From NCBI GenBank assembly GCA_033557835.1, contig JAWQRO010000449.1, positions 1-38,899 on the forward strand: a stretch of DNA of 38,899 bases, read 5' to 3'. Made by a program: the position numbers and the translations under genes. Shown piece by piece: positions 1 through 12,908 of the stretch. How positions within the stretch are numbered: the first letter of the stretch is position 1; the number at the start of each line of letters is the position of its first letter. The notes below the pieces were generated by a model. The model did no database searches. It was not told where the DNA came from and was given only the letters and a program-made list of their open reading frames with translations. The DNA is from Helochares maculicollis. Taxonomy: Eukaryota; Arthropoda; Insecta; Coleoptera; Hydrophilidae.

Positions 1-3000
1 ATATATTATTATCGAATATTGATCATTGTTCACTTCACTACACATCAACTATTTCGAAGCAAATTTTTTCAAATCTCCAGCAATAATAATATCTAATATT
101 TAAAAATTATTGGCTTAACACAAACTTAAAAATATAAAAAATATTTAAATATTATTTAATATAATGTTTCCAGTGGGTACATTTTAAAAGATTATTATTT
201 TCAAATTAAATATTTCTTGCCAACTGAAGAATTAATTAATGATTGAGTGTCTATTTAAATAAACTTTTCTAGTAATTGGCTACACTGATTAAGTCCCTAC
301 ATACGGTATTTACTGTTTTAAAAACTTAGAAGCCAGTACCAGCATTAGTTTTAAGTTATAAAAACCCTCATGAGATTTTGAAATGATTAACAAGACGACA
401 GAATCTATTTCTTCTCAGTTTAGAAGTATTCATAATAGTTGTTGTTTAATAGTGTTAATATAGTGGACTTACTTAGCCATCGCTTAAATTTATGCTTTTA
501 TAGTCACCAATTTTAAGAAGTAATCTAGAAAACTAACCAACTTTCTTACTGAAGTTCTTCTAAAACGTTTTATAGCTTATTTTCTCGCATTCTGTTACGA
601 AGTACAGACAAAATATTCTGAAAATCTGCCGTCAGCAGTATTGCTACAGATTCCTGTAAAGTATTCATTGTTTGAATTTGAAGCATCTAGCAACACTTTT
701 TATTAGATCCTATTTCAGAACTGCGGCATACTTGTTTATTATCATCGAGTTGCACAAGTCTTAAATAGCTCTCATAAGCTAAGAGAAAACAGAAAGAATA
801 AACAGCTTAGGGAAATTCTCTGTTGTTCATATGTAGGATAATAAGATAAGAGAAGCATGTTAGAGTATAGCAAATTCACTGCATGCTTTGGACAAAACCA
901 TAAGTGCTGCATGTGTTTTAAGTAAGTTTTTGACTTTTGTGTGCATTGTTTATGTTTAAATATACTGCAAAATTGTCCTTTGCTAAGCCAATCTTCCCAA
1001 CCATATGAGTTACATTTTCGAAAACTGGTATATTGGGTAAGTAGAATTATTATAACTATCTTTTTGTCAATAGCATCATTGATTTTTGAGAAATATCCCT
1101 CGACAATAGGCAAAATAGACCACCTCTTTGCTATCTGATTTTTCATAATGGACCAAATATGGATACCATAATTTGAAGCAAAAAACAAAGCTTATTTGTG
1201 ATGGCACTTGATCTTTTTGTGCTTTAAAATTAATTTACTGTACCACTATTTCTTGATAATAACAGCGCTAAGCACAATATTTTATGGCTTAATTAATTTA
1301 GTTATTGATTCCGTCACGCTTTCGAACTGTCAAAATATTTATGAACACCCATTAAAAATTTAATATTTCTCTGGCTCTTAAAATGAAATATAAATTATGC
1401 GCGCACCTGACGTTCGATTTTCAAATTAACGCTGCCTTAGTGAGCACCTATCGCAAAGGATCATAATTTAATTTGTAAGAAAAATTGTGTAATTGCTCAA
1501 CGCCGGCTATAAACAACAAAATAAATTTCAAGAATGGTTCGTATAAATTTAACAAACCACAGAGCGCTATTCCTAACATCGATATCTGTGTCGATAAGAC
1601 TGGGCATGAATAGAGCGGTACAAGAGAGATATTCTCTCGGAATGCTTGGTATGAATAATTCAGGTATGCAATATGCTGCTTAGGCTTAGTAAATTGAAAT
1701 GCAGTATCAACCTTGGCTATTATGTAAAGAAGATATTATAGCTGTGATTTTACCACCCAGCTGGGAATAGTAATCTTGATATTAAAGGAATGTCAGGAGA
1801 TGTCTCATTTGAGTCAATTTCACATTTTACATGAAACAGTTCAGTACGTTTTTAGTTGTCTTTCTTTAGTAATTATGCAAAAGATTTCGGAGCAACCGGT
1901 CGTCATCAAAGACTTTCTTAATAGTGTCGCAATTCGCTTATTAATAATGATGAAATTAATTTATTAATTTATACGTCATGAGCAGATAAGTCGTGTACAA
2001 TTTATTACAGATAAATATGCAAAACTGTTTCTATAAAAACACCCAAAACAATGATACATAAATTAATGAAAAACGTGATGCTTTCATAGGCGAAATTGAC
2101 AGTATAGAAATTCAATACATTTTTTTACAACTAATTCGTTAGGTGTATCGATGTTAGTAGCGCTATATAGCACCGTAAATAAATTAGTACCTAAACGAGA
2201 AAACGTATCATGCTGAATAGTACTTCTTCGAATGTATGAATAATCATGAGGTGAAATAAAATTGTTGTATCTCTTCGGAAAGCGGTTGAGAAAAAAGTGC
2301 TACACATTTTTTCGTACAATATGTACGTAATAATTACTGTAAATTAACAAGTACAGGCAATTAATTGCTACAATATTGTATCGTAAATACGACGCTACAA
2401 GTAACATTCGATTAAGTTTGCCATTTAAATATTCAAGTCGCCCGTAGGAAGCTTGCTCGAAAACGGGGCATAAATCGAGGGTGAACCTGCATGTAAAGCA
2501 TGGAAGAATTTTACTTATATGTCTCAATAACTTTACAATGTGAGGTTTTTGCTTTTAACTTAATTATTAGTTAAGGCAGGTTTGAAAATAAAACATCCCG
2601 GAAGTTGACCTTGTTAATTATTTTTTTATAGGCATTTAATAGCATAACTTGTACTTTTCTAATCTTCTGGATCGCTTGCGCCATATTTTATAGATTTAAA
2701 TTAGCAATATACAATAATTACACGCTTGTTTAATTAGTGAATGTAAAAGCTTATTAATTAGGTGTCAAAGATGAGGCTTGCAGTCGTGTTGTAAGATAAG
2801 CGATTATTTATGTCCCATTCCCATTTTTCAAGACTGGCCCATGATTAAGGATCTAAATTAGCAAACAATCGTGATTAATGGTATCTTATTAATTATATTA
2901 GTGCCAGTCAACTATAAGCTTCATTCTCAGGTGCCATTATATTGCATATTAATTAATTATAGTGTAAAATCGTGAGGTGTTTTTGTTGCTTGCAATTGGC

Positions 3001-4229
3001 ATTTCAGTGAAATATTATCTGTAGTAATTTTGCACATTTATTAGGAAATCCGAAAAGTGTGCAATTTGATACTTTAATTCAATTTGATGGGTAGGTTTAA
3101 ATCATTTCTTTATTCTTTTAGACATCATTTGTATTTCGGTCTAAGCATTTCAGTGGAGGTCTTCGGAGTGCTCAAGCGTTACTCAAAGTATTAAACCAAT
3201 TGTCAGCCAGTTTTAGGATTTGTAAGCTGTAAAGTAATGGGAATGTTTATGGAACTCCTTGATAGCCGCGTTGGCACCGATAAAGCTGTTTGAATTAACA
3301 TTTATATCTGAAAAATAACATGATTCTTTCAGATCTGCTAAATTTTCCAATAATAAGGAAACCAGACCAGAAAAATTGTTCTGTTTTAAATAACTTTTGA
3401 ACTAATCGCCATGAAAACTCTGAAATGTGCTTATATCTAATTAAACTGATCTGATAATGTAATCGCAGGGTATATTAATCGGCCATCTCGTTTATTGAGC
3501 TGCAGGGTGAAATAGAAGCAAACTTATATACCAAACAGGTAGTCGGCATTCTTTCTGTTGTTCAAAAAATGATTGGTAACAGATGGACACCAGATAGATA
3601 GTACGAAAATAAATATCCACCATCAATCAATAGATACACTTCGATAGTGCGATGACACTCTGAAGAAGCCGACGTCAAATGAAGGCAATTAAGAGTCACT
3701 GGAAGCTGAAACTGCGTACAACAGATTATTTTGCAATGTTATATCTTGAATGTAACATAAATCATACACATCGCGGCATGTTCATCAACACAGGCGGCTG
3801 GCAATGGACGAGTGAATGCAGCCACCTCGACAACGTTCTGTTCGATGCAATGAAGCGAATCATTACAAGCTATAGCTTATAGGTTAGATCTCTGGTTATA
3901 GAGAAGTCAATGAGACGAGACTAAAAATTATAATCAAATATGTAAATTGAGCGTAGAGTTGCAAGTGTAGCATTAGTCTAATGAACATTGTTTAGTTTAT
4001 TCTTAGCAGGGACAAAGTTAATATTATCATATGGGCGCTTTGAACCACACTAATATTTTATTATTTTGACAATATGAATAAAATAAATCAAATTATAACC
4101 GATTTTCAATTCAAGCTTATTATGTTGATAGTGAAGGCGCGCGATTGGTTATATGAAATTAGCGTTGTAACACATCAACTGAAAAGTGCGCAGGATAACC
4201 AATGAAATAACAAGTTTTGGCGACCTTTA
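1..4229. other. AT-rich non-coding stretch, no recognisable gene
   Basis: No open frame here resembles a protein I recognise, and none has splice sites that would join it to a neighbour. The DNA is AT-rich with many TAATTA-type motifs, densest around 2560-2960. A less AT-rich patch at about 3660-3890 carries a 67-codon plus-strand frame with no recognisable domain. The stretch lies downstream of the first coding exon at 10792-11292, so it could be intron of that gene. That is inference from position only. Confidence 0.5.
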
Positions 4230-4670
4230 CTCATCAAATATAGTCTCTTTCATAGTCATTTCAATGGTCTTTAACATTTCTTATGGAACGATTAATCTTC
4301 GATATAAAAATACTTTTCTGTTTTGGCCATCACCATTTCTTTCGAGTCAACGCTCTTTTAGGAGAACTTTTTTTTTTGAGGTTTGCAAACAGGAAAAGTC
4401 GGTGGGAGTTTTATTTGGTGAATACAGTGGGTGCATGAGCACTCCAACGTGTATATCGAGTAATTTATCCCTGATAGTCACCGATTTGTGATCTGGCGCA
4501 CTATCTTAGTAAAAGAGTACTTCTTTCTTCTTTATATAGGATCGTTTTGTTGCGATTTTCTCTTTTCATGGTAGTTGACGAAGAAAATGTCTCGTGCATC
4601 CCAAAATACGGACATCATAACCATGCCAGTTGGCTTTTTTGGCTCTTTTCCTTCATGTTTTGGTCTACTA
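4230..4670 (-). mobile_element. Degenerate mariner transposase fragment (DD34D)
   Basis: Read on the minus strand, this is the catalytic half of a mariner transposase broken by stop codons. A block ending in VFWDARDIFFVNYHEK (about 4620-4550) matches the mariner VFWD...YLEKG motif. Next comes DSAPDHK, with the second catalytic Asp at 4503-4505, and then a PLYSPNKTPTDF block equivalent to PPYSPDLAPSDF, with the third Asp at 4398-4400. Exactly 34 residues separate the two Asp codons, which is the DD34D signature. Further on is a remnant of the NLKK...SNEEVIA...YF region, with a TAA where the frame should be open. The N-terminal DNA-binding part and clear terminal repeats are missing. It cannot make active transposase. 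The long plus-strand open frame over 4186-4491 is only its antisense shadow. Confidence 0.85.
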
Positions 4671-7600
4671 TAAGTAAAAGCAGCATCTCGAAAAGTTTTC
4701 TCATAGGCAAATGCTAATTCCAAATATAATTGACACGTTCTGTTAGTATATAATATTTAAAATGAGAGATAGCTTACTCCTGCAACTTCATTTTGCGGCT
4801 TGCTAAAACGGGTTCATGGGCATTTTCGATGTTTTGCAATATCGCAACTTGTGGGCCACCACAGCGTTTGGCATCATCAGTGTTTGTACATCGTGCTTAA
4901 AGTCACCAATTCCCTATATGTTGTTTCGATAAAGCAGAGGCTGAGTTTTACATATCAAATCAACGACAAGAATATTGTTTCTTTCCCATCAAAATGCAAT
5001 GGTAAACATATGAAACTGCTTTAAATTCCTTAATTTTAACAAAAGGAGTGTCACTAAAACTACTGTAACTTAACAACTAATGATCGCAGTCTTATGAAAG
5101 TGTGAAAGGTTGATTAGATGGTCTAAAAGTTGATACTGTCTAAAAATCTTATATCATTTTCATAAATGCTTACCTCTGTGTATTATCCTACCAATTTTTC
5201 AGCCCATATGTTAATTTACTAAGCAAAGACAATCTATTTCTTAATAGAAATCTATTACGCTTTGAAAATTAATTTCCAAATTAAGAAGATTGTCTTGTTA
5301 CACTATTTTTATGCTCTTGGGAGTGGACCGATATGCCAACCACCTATAAAGCTATACTTTAGATATTTACAGTAAAATTAAGATTATTTGCCTGATATAA
5401 AGAGAAAGTACTTTTATGACACCCGACGAGTAAATAATATGCGATGAATTTTCTTAATAAAAACATACTGATATTTAAATCTTCAAATTTTATAAATTTA
5501 ACAACATCTGAACAACAGCCGATTGGGAAAACTATACAAACTGTGGCAATGGTTTCATTTACTGCTTCAACGGCCGCATTTATCACAAAACTCGATGATT
5601 TACAACCGCAATAAATCTCCATAATAAAACTTCAAAAAATCGGTTATTATGCTTTTACAAGAGAAGCTGTTCAACATTGAACGACAATGTAAGTTTGCGC
5701 TACAAATATCCAAGCTGAAAACTTCTATGTTTATATACCCCAAGCAGGCAACATAAAAATTTATTGTCTTCATCGTAAAATTTTATAGTGCGCAGACATG
5801 TTTAATTCTCCTCTAGCCCAACGGAAACAAAACCAGATAAATATGCAAACGCTCTTGCGAAATACCAAAATCAACTCTTAAACATAGCACTTGCTAAAAC
5901 AAACTTGGTCTATTATTACATATACACGTTTAAGACTGTGTAGTTAGTATTTAGCATTTCACCTAAGAACTTGTTTATTTTCTGCGTCTTGTGCTAACAA
6001 ATACCACGACATCCTCTTCCTACTCTATACCGATTTCCTCGTTATTCCTACGCAAATTAAATATGAATCAAATATATAATGGGTGATGAACATAGATAGA
6101 AACCGTACAAGTAGAAACTATGCCAAAAATTCTAGCTCTAAAGCTCTAAAAAAGACCGTCAAAGATGTTTGGTTCGTAATACCGAAAGTAAAAGATTTTA
6201 TCTTTAAAATCGATCTAAATCAATGATGTGTGTTTTTCACATGTTAGCTGAGAGCCAAGGCGATAAGGCAAGTGCGGTGTATATAAGTTACACTGTATTC
6301 AGTTTCATGCAATAACGGATTTCGTAACATGTCCTTAAGGAACGAAATAGTTTTATATTTGCGTAACGACACATAAATATTTCCAACAAATAAATTTACT
6401 TAATTCGTAATCAAATTTGTGTCACCGATACCCGAGAGAATAAAACATAATTGGGCATAGACAATTAACATTAAACCACGTGCGAACCAGAACCATTAAG
6501 CAGATCCATTGGACAGCACTTTATCTGCATTTTTTTTTAATACCCGTTACAAAATTTCCTGATAGGTGGATAGTCAACTCGCTCTCAAGATTTTAAGGAT
6601 TTATTATATCGAGTTCTGAAAGTGTTTTGCTATTTATTTTATCTTATCTGGAATTACTTCATTATTTTTATAGTTTTAACATCACTTGTCAAACGAGGGC
6701 AGTGATACTAAAAAAGAACTTCCGGTCACCAATCCTCAAGAGACGTTACGTAAGCGGTGTAACTGAGACTTGAACATTGCAATTTGTCGGCTATTTTTTG
6801 TGTAATATAGCCCGGAGAACTTTTTTTATACATAGTTGTTCTTTGGGTAAATAAAACAAGAGATAACAAGTTTCTTTTCTCATGCAAGCACACTTTTTAA
6901 TATCATTATATCTTGGCAGTCAGATTTACAGCTATTTTTTAAGCGCTCATAATTTAACACCTACTTATTTAGAGTTTTTGAATAAAATGATTTTATGAGT
7001 AACGAAAACTTATCACTTAAGAGTAGCAATTTAGCATTGCTAAATTGATAACGCTTCCAGATGGTTTCAACCAGAAAAAAATTATGAAATGTAAAATTGA
7101 ACGGTGAAACATATTAGTGCTGGATACAATTCCATGCATGAGGATCAATTAAATAAATAACCTACGTGTTCTATGGAATAAATAGCTCAAGTGTATTTAT
7201 TAATTCAGCAACTTAGAAGTTTCTATAATTAAATTGGAACTACATTCTGGTGTACGAACGATGTTTGTTTTAATTAATATCCAATTAATTCATATAGAAA
7301 ACATTTTATATGAAAATTTGCACATGTACAAGCTCTTTAGTCAGGCTGCGTACAAGAAACTAATCATTAATCCGCATTCAATTTTATGTATGTTTCAGCG
7401 TGTTTCTGGTGCCTTTCCAGTTTCTTCAGGTCCAGTTAATTAATTGAAGATTTAATGAAGAACGATTATTAATAATTACTGCAAATATAAGATAGTAAAA
7501 ACGGTCCCTGCCAACTTACATAACTCACATTATATCACATCGGCATTTTCAAGATGATTACTTTGCCGTCTGCCGTTTTAAGATGGTGTTTCAAGTTGAA

Positions 7601-10600
7601 AGGCGTAAAAAGTTTTCGTCACAGCTATAATATTGATAAAACTCAAGTCGAGTTGATAAATTGCCAGAATTAGCTGGTGACATTTTGGGTATTAAAACGG
7701 AAATTCTTGGGTAAAACGGTTTCCTGTGTTAAGATCAAAAAATGCAATTAAACCCAATTTAAGAATTTAAATTAATGCTTGCAATTATCGTTTTACGATA
7801 AAGTATTTGAGGTAAAGGATAGTAGCGTTGTATTTCAAATCGTAGTCAGAGTTTAATTGTTTACCGTTCTATTAATGTATCTTCCAGCTTTTATTATTTA
7901 TGGTACCTGGTACTTTTTACCGGTTCACTTTGTCAATATAAGTTTAAGTCTACGTTATCCAATAATTATTTAAAAAATCCTCCGAGCCAATGTTACTTAT
8001 CCCATATTAATAGGTTAAATATGAACCTCAATAAAAGCAGGCTACATATATTATTAAGTAATTTGAATTTGCTATAACAAGTATGTTGTATTTCAAAACG
8101 ATATTGCATGTCATTATAAATTTAATGCAATGCCAAACGAAAAGTGCATTAAAATCATGAAATTTCGTCATAATTTAAGTAGATCCGTTTCATTAAATCT
8201 CATCTTGTAATTTGGCTTGACGAAGAGAATTATCATTTTAAAACGCAATTACACATTTTGAAAACATACAACTGGTCCGAAGAGCATTAAAATTGACAGG
8301 CAGGTTCGGGCACATACATTATTTCAGGTGGAATTAAGATATTTCAAAAGATAAGCCGCACTTGTAAATTGTGCTCGGCGCATAAGGATTTAAAATATAA
8401 ATTCTGTGTAATTATCCAGGGACTCGCAGATTGGAAATCGAAGGGGGATCTGATGATATAAATTAAGGTGCTCGCCGATGCCCATCTTTGGGTATTTAAG
8501 GTACCAAATGGTTCACTCCGCTTGCTTCCTCAAATTAATATTCTTCATTTCTGCAAATTTAAATTGCTTCCATTCCTGGGATATCAATATTTTATGTGTG
8601 AATAAATTGCGCGGGTATTTTAAGTTCTTCATTAGGCCCAAAAAAAGATTCCTTTAAATTAATTTGGCCCGATTGCTGTCCATAGCTGACATAGACGTGG
8701 ACTTGAGATGAATTTAAATTCCTCTTTAGAGAATTAATTCATTTTTTTTAATTGATAATAAATGGCCCGTAAAATATTTAATAAAGCCCTGAATAAAATG
8801 ACTAATAAGTTTTATACTTTAAATGTATGCTAATTAAATAACATCTCAAGGATAATGTATTTTAATTTATGTATAGCTTAGAATTTGAAGTTTAAGCAGC
8901 GCGTTTTGAACTTCTTCACTCACGCCTCGCCTCGTTTTCATGTTTGAAGTTTTAATCTGGTTATTAAATTAACAGGTGACGCAAGATGCCACTATTAAAG
9001 CCTTTCGGGAGTACTGCAGATCATAAAATATCTTGAATTATGTACGTTTCAACGAAACTGGATCACAGATAGTTGGTCTCAGCAGGTTGTTATTAATATC
9101 GGCATGTTAATCACAGTAAAATTGATCACAGCAAATGGCGACAATAGATTGATTTTAATAAATAAACACAATGAGTCGTCTTCAGCAAAACGGACGAAAT
9201 TTTACCCAAAGTTGCAGGGTTAAGAAAGTGCCATGTCGAGGCTCGCGATTCTTTGAGGTGACCGCCTGGTAAAGTAGACACCTTTATGTGGTCTGAATAT
9301 TAAAATCCTGTTGAATGCTGTCGCGGTGTACTCAAAGCGTCATTTTATGAGAAGCAAGTTGAAATTGTTCGAGGTTTTATCTTGCTTTTGGGAAAAGCTC
9401 GAGTACTTTTGTGACTAAACGAAGCGTTTTATTTAATTTATTTGTGTGTAATTACTGTTACGTGTTTCGAAATGTAATTGACAAAGACTTCTTTTGCTTA
9501 CAACAAGACTTGCAAAAACGTACCTTAAGTGAAACAAGCTTTGCGAGCTAGAACAACGCAAGCCTCATTGCCGAGTTTTTCTATACAAAGATGGATCAGT
9601 AGCTTTTCAAATTTTTTCTTCATGCCACATTTTTATGGCAAATTCATCTCCCTTTTGACGGACGACAAAGTATCGTCGCCAATCTTTTCAATAAGTTATT
9701 TGTGCAAAAAGTCTATATCGTTAAAACCTCAATTCTTCATTTGTCAGCTTTAAAAGAACTTTTGATATTAGTTTCTAAGCAGTTGATTAATGACTCAAAC
9801 ACTGATCAATAATTATTTAAATACAACTATGTCTTAAATCACACGATTAAGAAACAAAGACAAAAAGAATATTTGACAATTCGACGATTGTCGCTTTGAA
9901 TATACCTACAGTCATTACTAAAATCAAACTAAAATTGAAATCTAAGAATTGTTTACTAACAATGTCAAAACACTAAGACATTTCTGAGGCTACTTTTTAA
10001 TGTACATGAAATCTGTAAAGAAAATTAAAATCCTAAGACACGCAATAGTATTTTGGCCATAAAACTAAAAACTAATATTAAGCCGTTACAAAAACACACT
10101 AATAATATATACAATAAATCGTTTAGTAGTTTCTTGTATCTTTTATTTCCACTCATTCTAGCATATTTTATGTCAAATAGATTGTTCGAATCCGCTTCAA
10201 TGCATATATTTAGATGGAAATTAAAATATTCGTAGGGTAAACGTAATTTAATTATTATAGAAAAACCATAATCTTACATCTACTATCTGCTATATCATAA
10301 ATAACTTTGTTCCATTTTTACCAAGGCAGAAAGACAAACAAAGAAGTAATAAAATTTTGACAATTTGTTAAGTGATTCCACAAATTTGATTATTTAATTT
10401 ATATACATTTCACAATATTTCTCAGATTATTTTTAATGTACAAGCGAAATATACCTTAGTTAAAGAGTTGCAAGTGTTTTCATGTCTTCCCATTTCGATT
10501 CTAAATTCTTCTTCAACGCCCCCTTTTAGGTAACGTCGTTGGCTTAGAGTGAGAACATGTTGCATTATTCCTATTCCACAAAAAACAAACAAGTTGAACG

Positions 10601-10791
10601 AAAAAATCCACACTTAACTGAAATTAAAGACTAAATTTATACGAACGTGAGTGTGGAAGAGGCCGCGTCATGTTGCTCTAACGATGCAAAAACAAATCGC
10701 ATTCACATAAACAAACAATATAAGTGCCACCGCATCATTAATTTCTTCACCTTGCTCGTGTTTACAGTTACATATAATTTTTAAATCCTAC
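4671..10791. other. AT-rich non-coding stretch, possible long first intron
   Basis: I see no convincing coding exon on either strand in these 6 kb. The open frames present are short, are not flanked by matching splice sites and have no family features. Segments at about 8150-8760 and 8930-9370 are less monotonous, mixing homeodomain-type TAATTA/TTAATT cores with GC-containing blocks, as regulatory DNA often does. The region lies directly downstream of the donor of the minus-strand exon ending at 10792, so intron is the simplest reading. The next exon of that gene is not visible in the window. Confidence 0.45.
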
Positions 10792-11292
10792 CTTTGAAGT
10801 GAACATCCGTCTAAAAGCATCCTTAGTATATTTCGTTTCGTTGTACACAATAGCTGAGCACTGCCTCAGTTGGGCTAAATGAAGACGTTCCCTCAAATTT
10901 TCTTCTTCCATACTTGACATAGGCACGAAAGACCGTCTTCGTTGCGCCAATCTTTCATCAACCACTGTCTTAGCACTAACACTAGGAGGCGTCGCGACGC
11001 CCGCACTGCTTGTTACACTAGCGCCTGTTTTAGCATCTTCCGGAGATGCCTCAGCTTTTGCATTAACAGCGTTACGCGCGTCAGCACCAATCCCATTTTT
11101 TAAGACACCCACATCGTTTTCAATTCGGAATTTACTTACAGGCTCAGGAGTCCCTTCAATTTTATCCTGCTTACTAAGTTTCCTCTCCCCATTTTGTTCC
11201 GATAATCTTCTCGTTATTACAGGCGTGGATTCCCTCGATTCTTCAGCAATAGATGTAATACTACACCCTATAAGCGGTTTGTCCAAAGACAT
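10792..11292 (-). CDS. First coding exon of an unrecognised protein (167 codons, partial gene)
   Basis: This frame of 167 codons starts at an ATG with a good insect context (AAAATG) at 11292 and reads to ACTTCAAAG followed by GTAGGA, a plausible phase-0 donor at 10791-10790. If unspliced it would stop 7 codons later. The region is more GC-rich than its surroundings and has coding-like composition. The peptide is hydrophilic with no signal peptide or membrane segment. It has a Ser/Thr/Glu-rich N-terminus, an Ala-rich low-complexity middle (about residues 78-105), a basic RRRSF motif that could be a phosphorylation site, and a charged, probably helical tail near EEENLRERLHLAQLRQ. It looks like the cytoplasmic or disordered N-terminus of a larger protein. 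I do not recognise the family. Later exons would lie at lower coordinates, and none is seen down to base 1. An out-of-frame upstream ATG 25 bases before the start opens a short overlapping uORF. Confidence 0.6.
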
Positions 11293-12060
11293 TTTCGTAA
11301 GGATTATACAAAACCATGCGTAATCCTTGATTTAATTAGTTAAGTCCGTAATCCTCAGAGCATATAATCCAAAAAAGGTCCCAAAAAGAAGAGTCGTAAA
11401 TTATAAAATTAAAATAAAAAGCGCTGATCTAATTATGCAAATTTATTCAATTAGAAACGAGTCCGAGTCAAAAAAAAAGCTATCCTTTTGACCTATTTTA
11501 GTCGCTGAAAGTAAGAGTAGGATGCGCTTTCGGGAAGAAAGCCCCACGCGTGCGCATATAACAGTAAAAATCGAAAAAAATTTACTAGACCCGGTTCACT
11601 TCAAACACTAGTTCTTCAACAGTTCATTCTCGGTAGACTGGCGTGAGACGAAGAAGTCGGTAGGTTGGGTCTGCCACTCACTTCTTAATGGGGTGGGATA
11701 TGGACAACTGATTTAATTATCACCACTAAATCATATTCGTATCTAATAACAATTGTGATTTCCCTTAGAAAAAAAGTTATTAACAATCGATTTGATCGCG
11801 TACCGCTCCGACGCAGCGAAACGGTGCCCAACCAAATATTTGTGTAATATTTTGTGCTTTTTGTTGCCCTTGTTTTTGATATGAAAGTTGACACATGTCT
11901 CTTGTAACGTTGTTGTGATTTGTTGACTTCGGTTCTGTGTGCGCGCTGGAGGCTGGGTGATCGTGAACTGTTTGATTTTTGATTTATTAAATTGCAAAAC
12001 TGATATAATTGCATCAGATAAGAGCATTTTCTGCTGAATTGTTGATACTGCAGCTAATTA
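11293..12060 (-). promoter_or_regulatory. Candidate 5' UTR and promoter region of the 10.8-11.3 kb gene
   Basis: This region directly upstream of the minus-strand coding exon is less AT-rich than the DNA around it, especially at 11520-11700 and 11800-11960. A strong donor-like AA|GTGAGT lies on the minus strand with the exon edge at 11682, so a non-coding first exon at about 11682-12030 is possible. I could not find an equally convincing acceptor just upstream of the ATG, and no clear TATA box stands out. The open frames over 11685-12027 overlap each other, look like no known protein and are better read as untranslated sequence. Confidence 0.3.
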
Positions 12061-12894
12061 TACGATGTGGCATTAAGTTAAATTAAAAGGTGTAACAAAT
12101 ATATGTATAAATTGCTCCCATTTTGCTTAAATATTTAATTTTTTATGTAGAGCTACCGCGTCAACATGTAACGCGCATGTTATGAAACTATGCACGTTAC
12201 AAAATAATTTTTTTCCTCTTGGAAGAATGAGCAACTTTCGCAAAACGAAATTGTGGGTTCAACTTACGTGTCGATAGTGAATCATTTTTAATCAAGCAGC
12301 TTTAATGAATCGACTGTAGGGTTTATTTCTTGACCCTTCAATAAAATTTGTTGGCGATTTTCGAATATTTTCCGCCATGTTTTTATAAGTATAGAAAATT
12401 TAAAAAGAAATGAAAGTTTTTGCTTGACCTAGATTTGTAACTTGGTCAAGGTAAGTCAAATTTATTTTTCAGTGCGATAATTTTTCGGTTTTTCCTGATC
12501 ATTGTTTGCAGGTTGCATTTAGTATTGACAATATAATTAATAAATTGGAAATAATTCGTTTTTTGTTATTTATTTAGTAATGCTAATATAGATAAATAAT
12601 ATAGATACATAGCGATTAAAATGAATTTTGCAAAAATGTCTTAATAAAACGGATGTGCTTCATTCTACTAATTTTAATATAAATTTCTTTTAGAGTTGTT
12701 GATTTTATAAAAATTGTATTTTGTTTTATTATTATTTACGTAAACGGAGTTAAATATTAAATTCTAAGTTCTATAGATTTGAACAATTTATATATACAAA
12801 TCTCAGGCAACAATATTAATATTTTAACTGACCATTTTATAAATTTTTTAATATCTTTGTTGGTTTAAACATTTCGATGAGGTGTTTTTCATTC

Positions 12895-12908
12895 TATATA
12901 TATATATA
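12895..12908. repeat. (TA)7 microsatellite
   Basis: Perfect run of seven TA units in AT-rich intergenic DNA. Confidence 0.9.

Noticed and set aside
4186..4491. 101-codon plus-strand open frame
   Set aside because: It is the antisense of the mariner transposase relic, whose catalytic motifs read on the minus strand.
9529..9753. 74-codon plus-strand frame and a faint protein-like reading on the opposite strand
   Set aside because: Neither strand gives a motif I can name, and the minus-strand reading has several stops.
11685..12027. Two overlapping minus-strand frames of 94 and 109 codons
   Set aside because: They overlap in different frames, have no domain or splice context, and lie where the 5' UTR or promoter of the 10.8-11.3 kb gene is expected.
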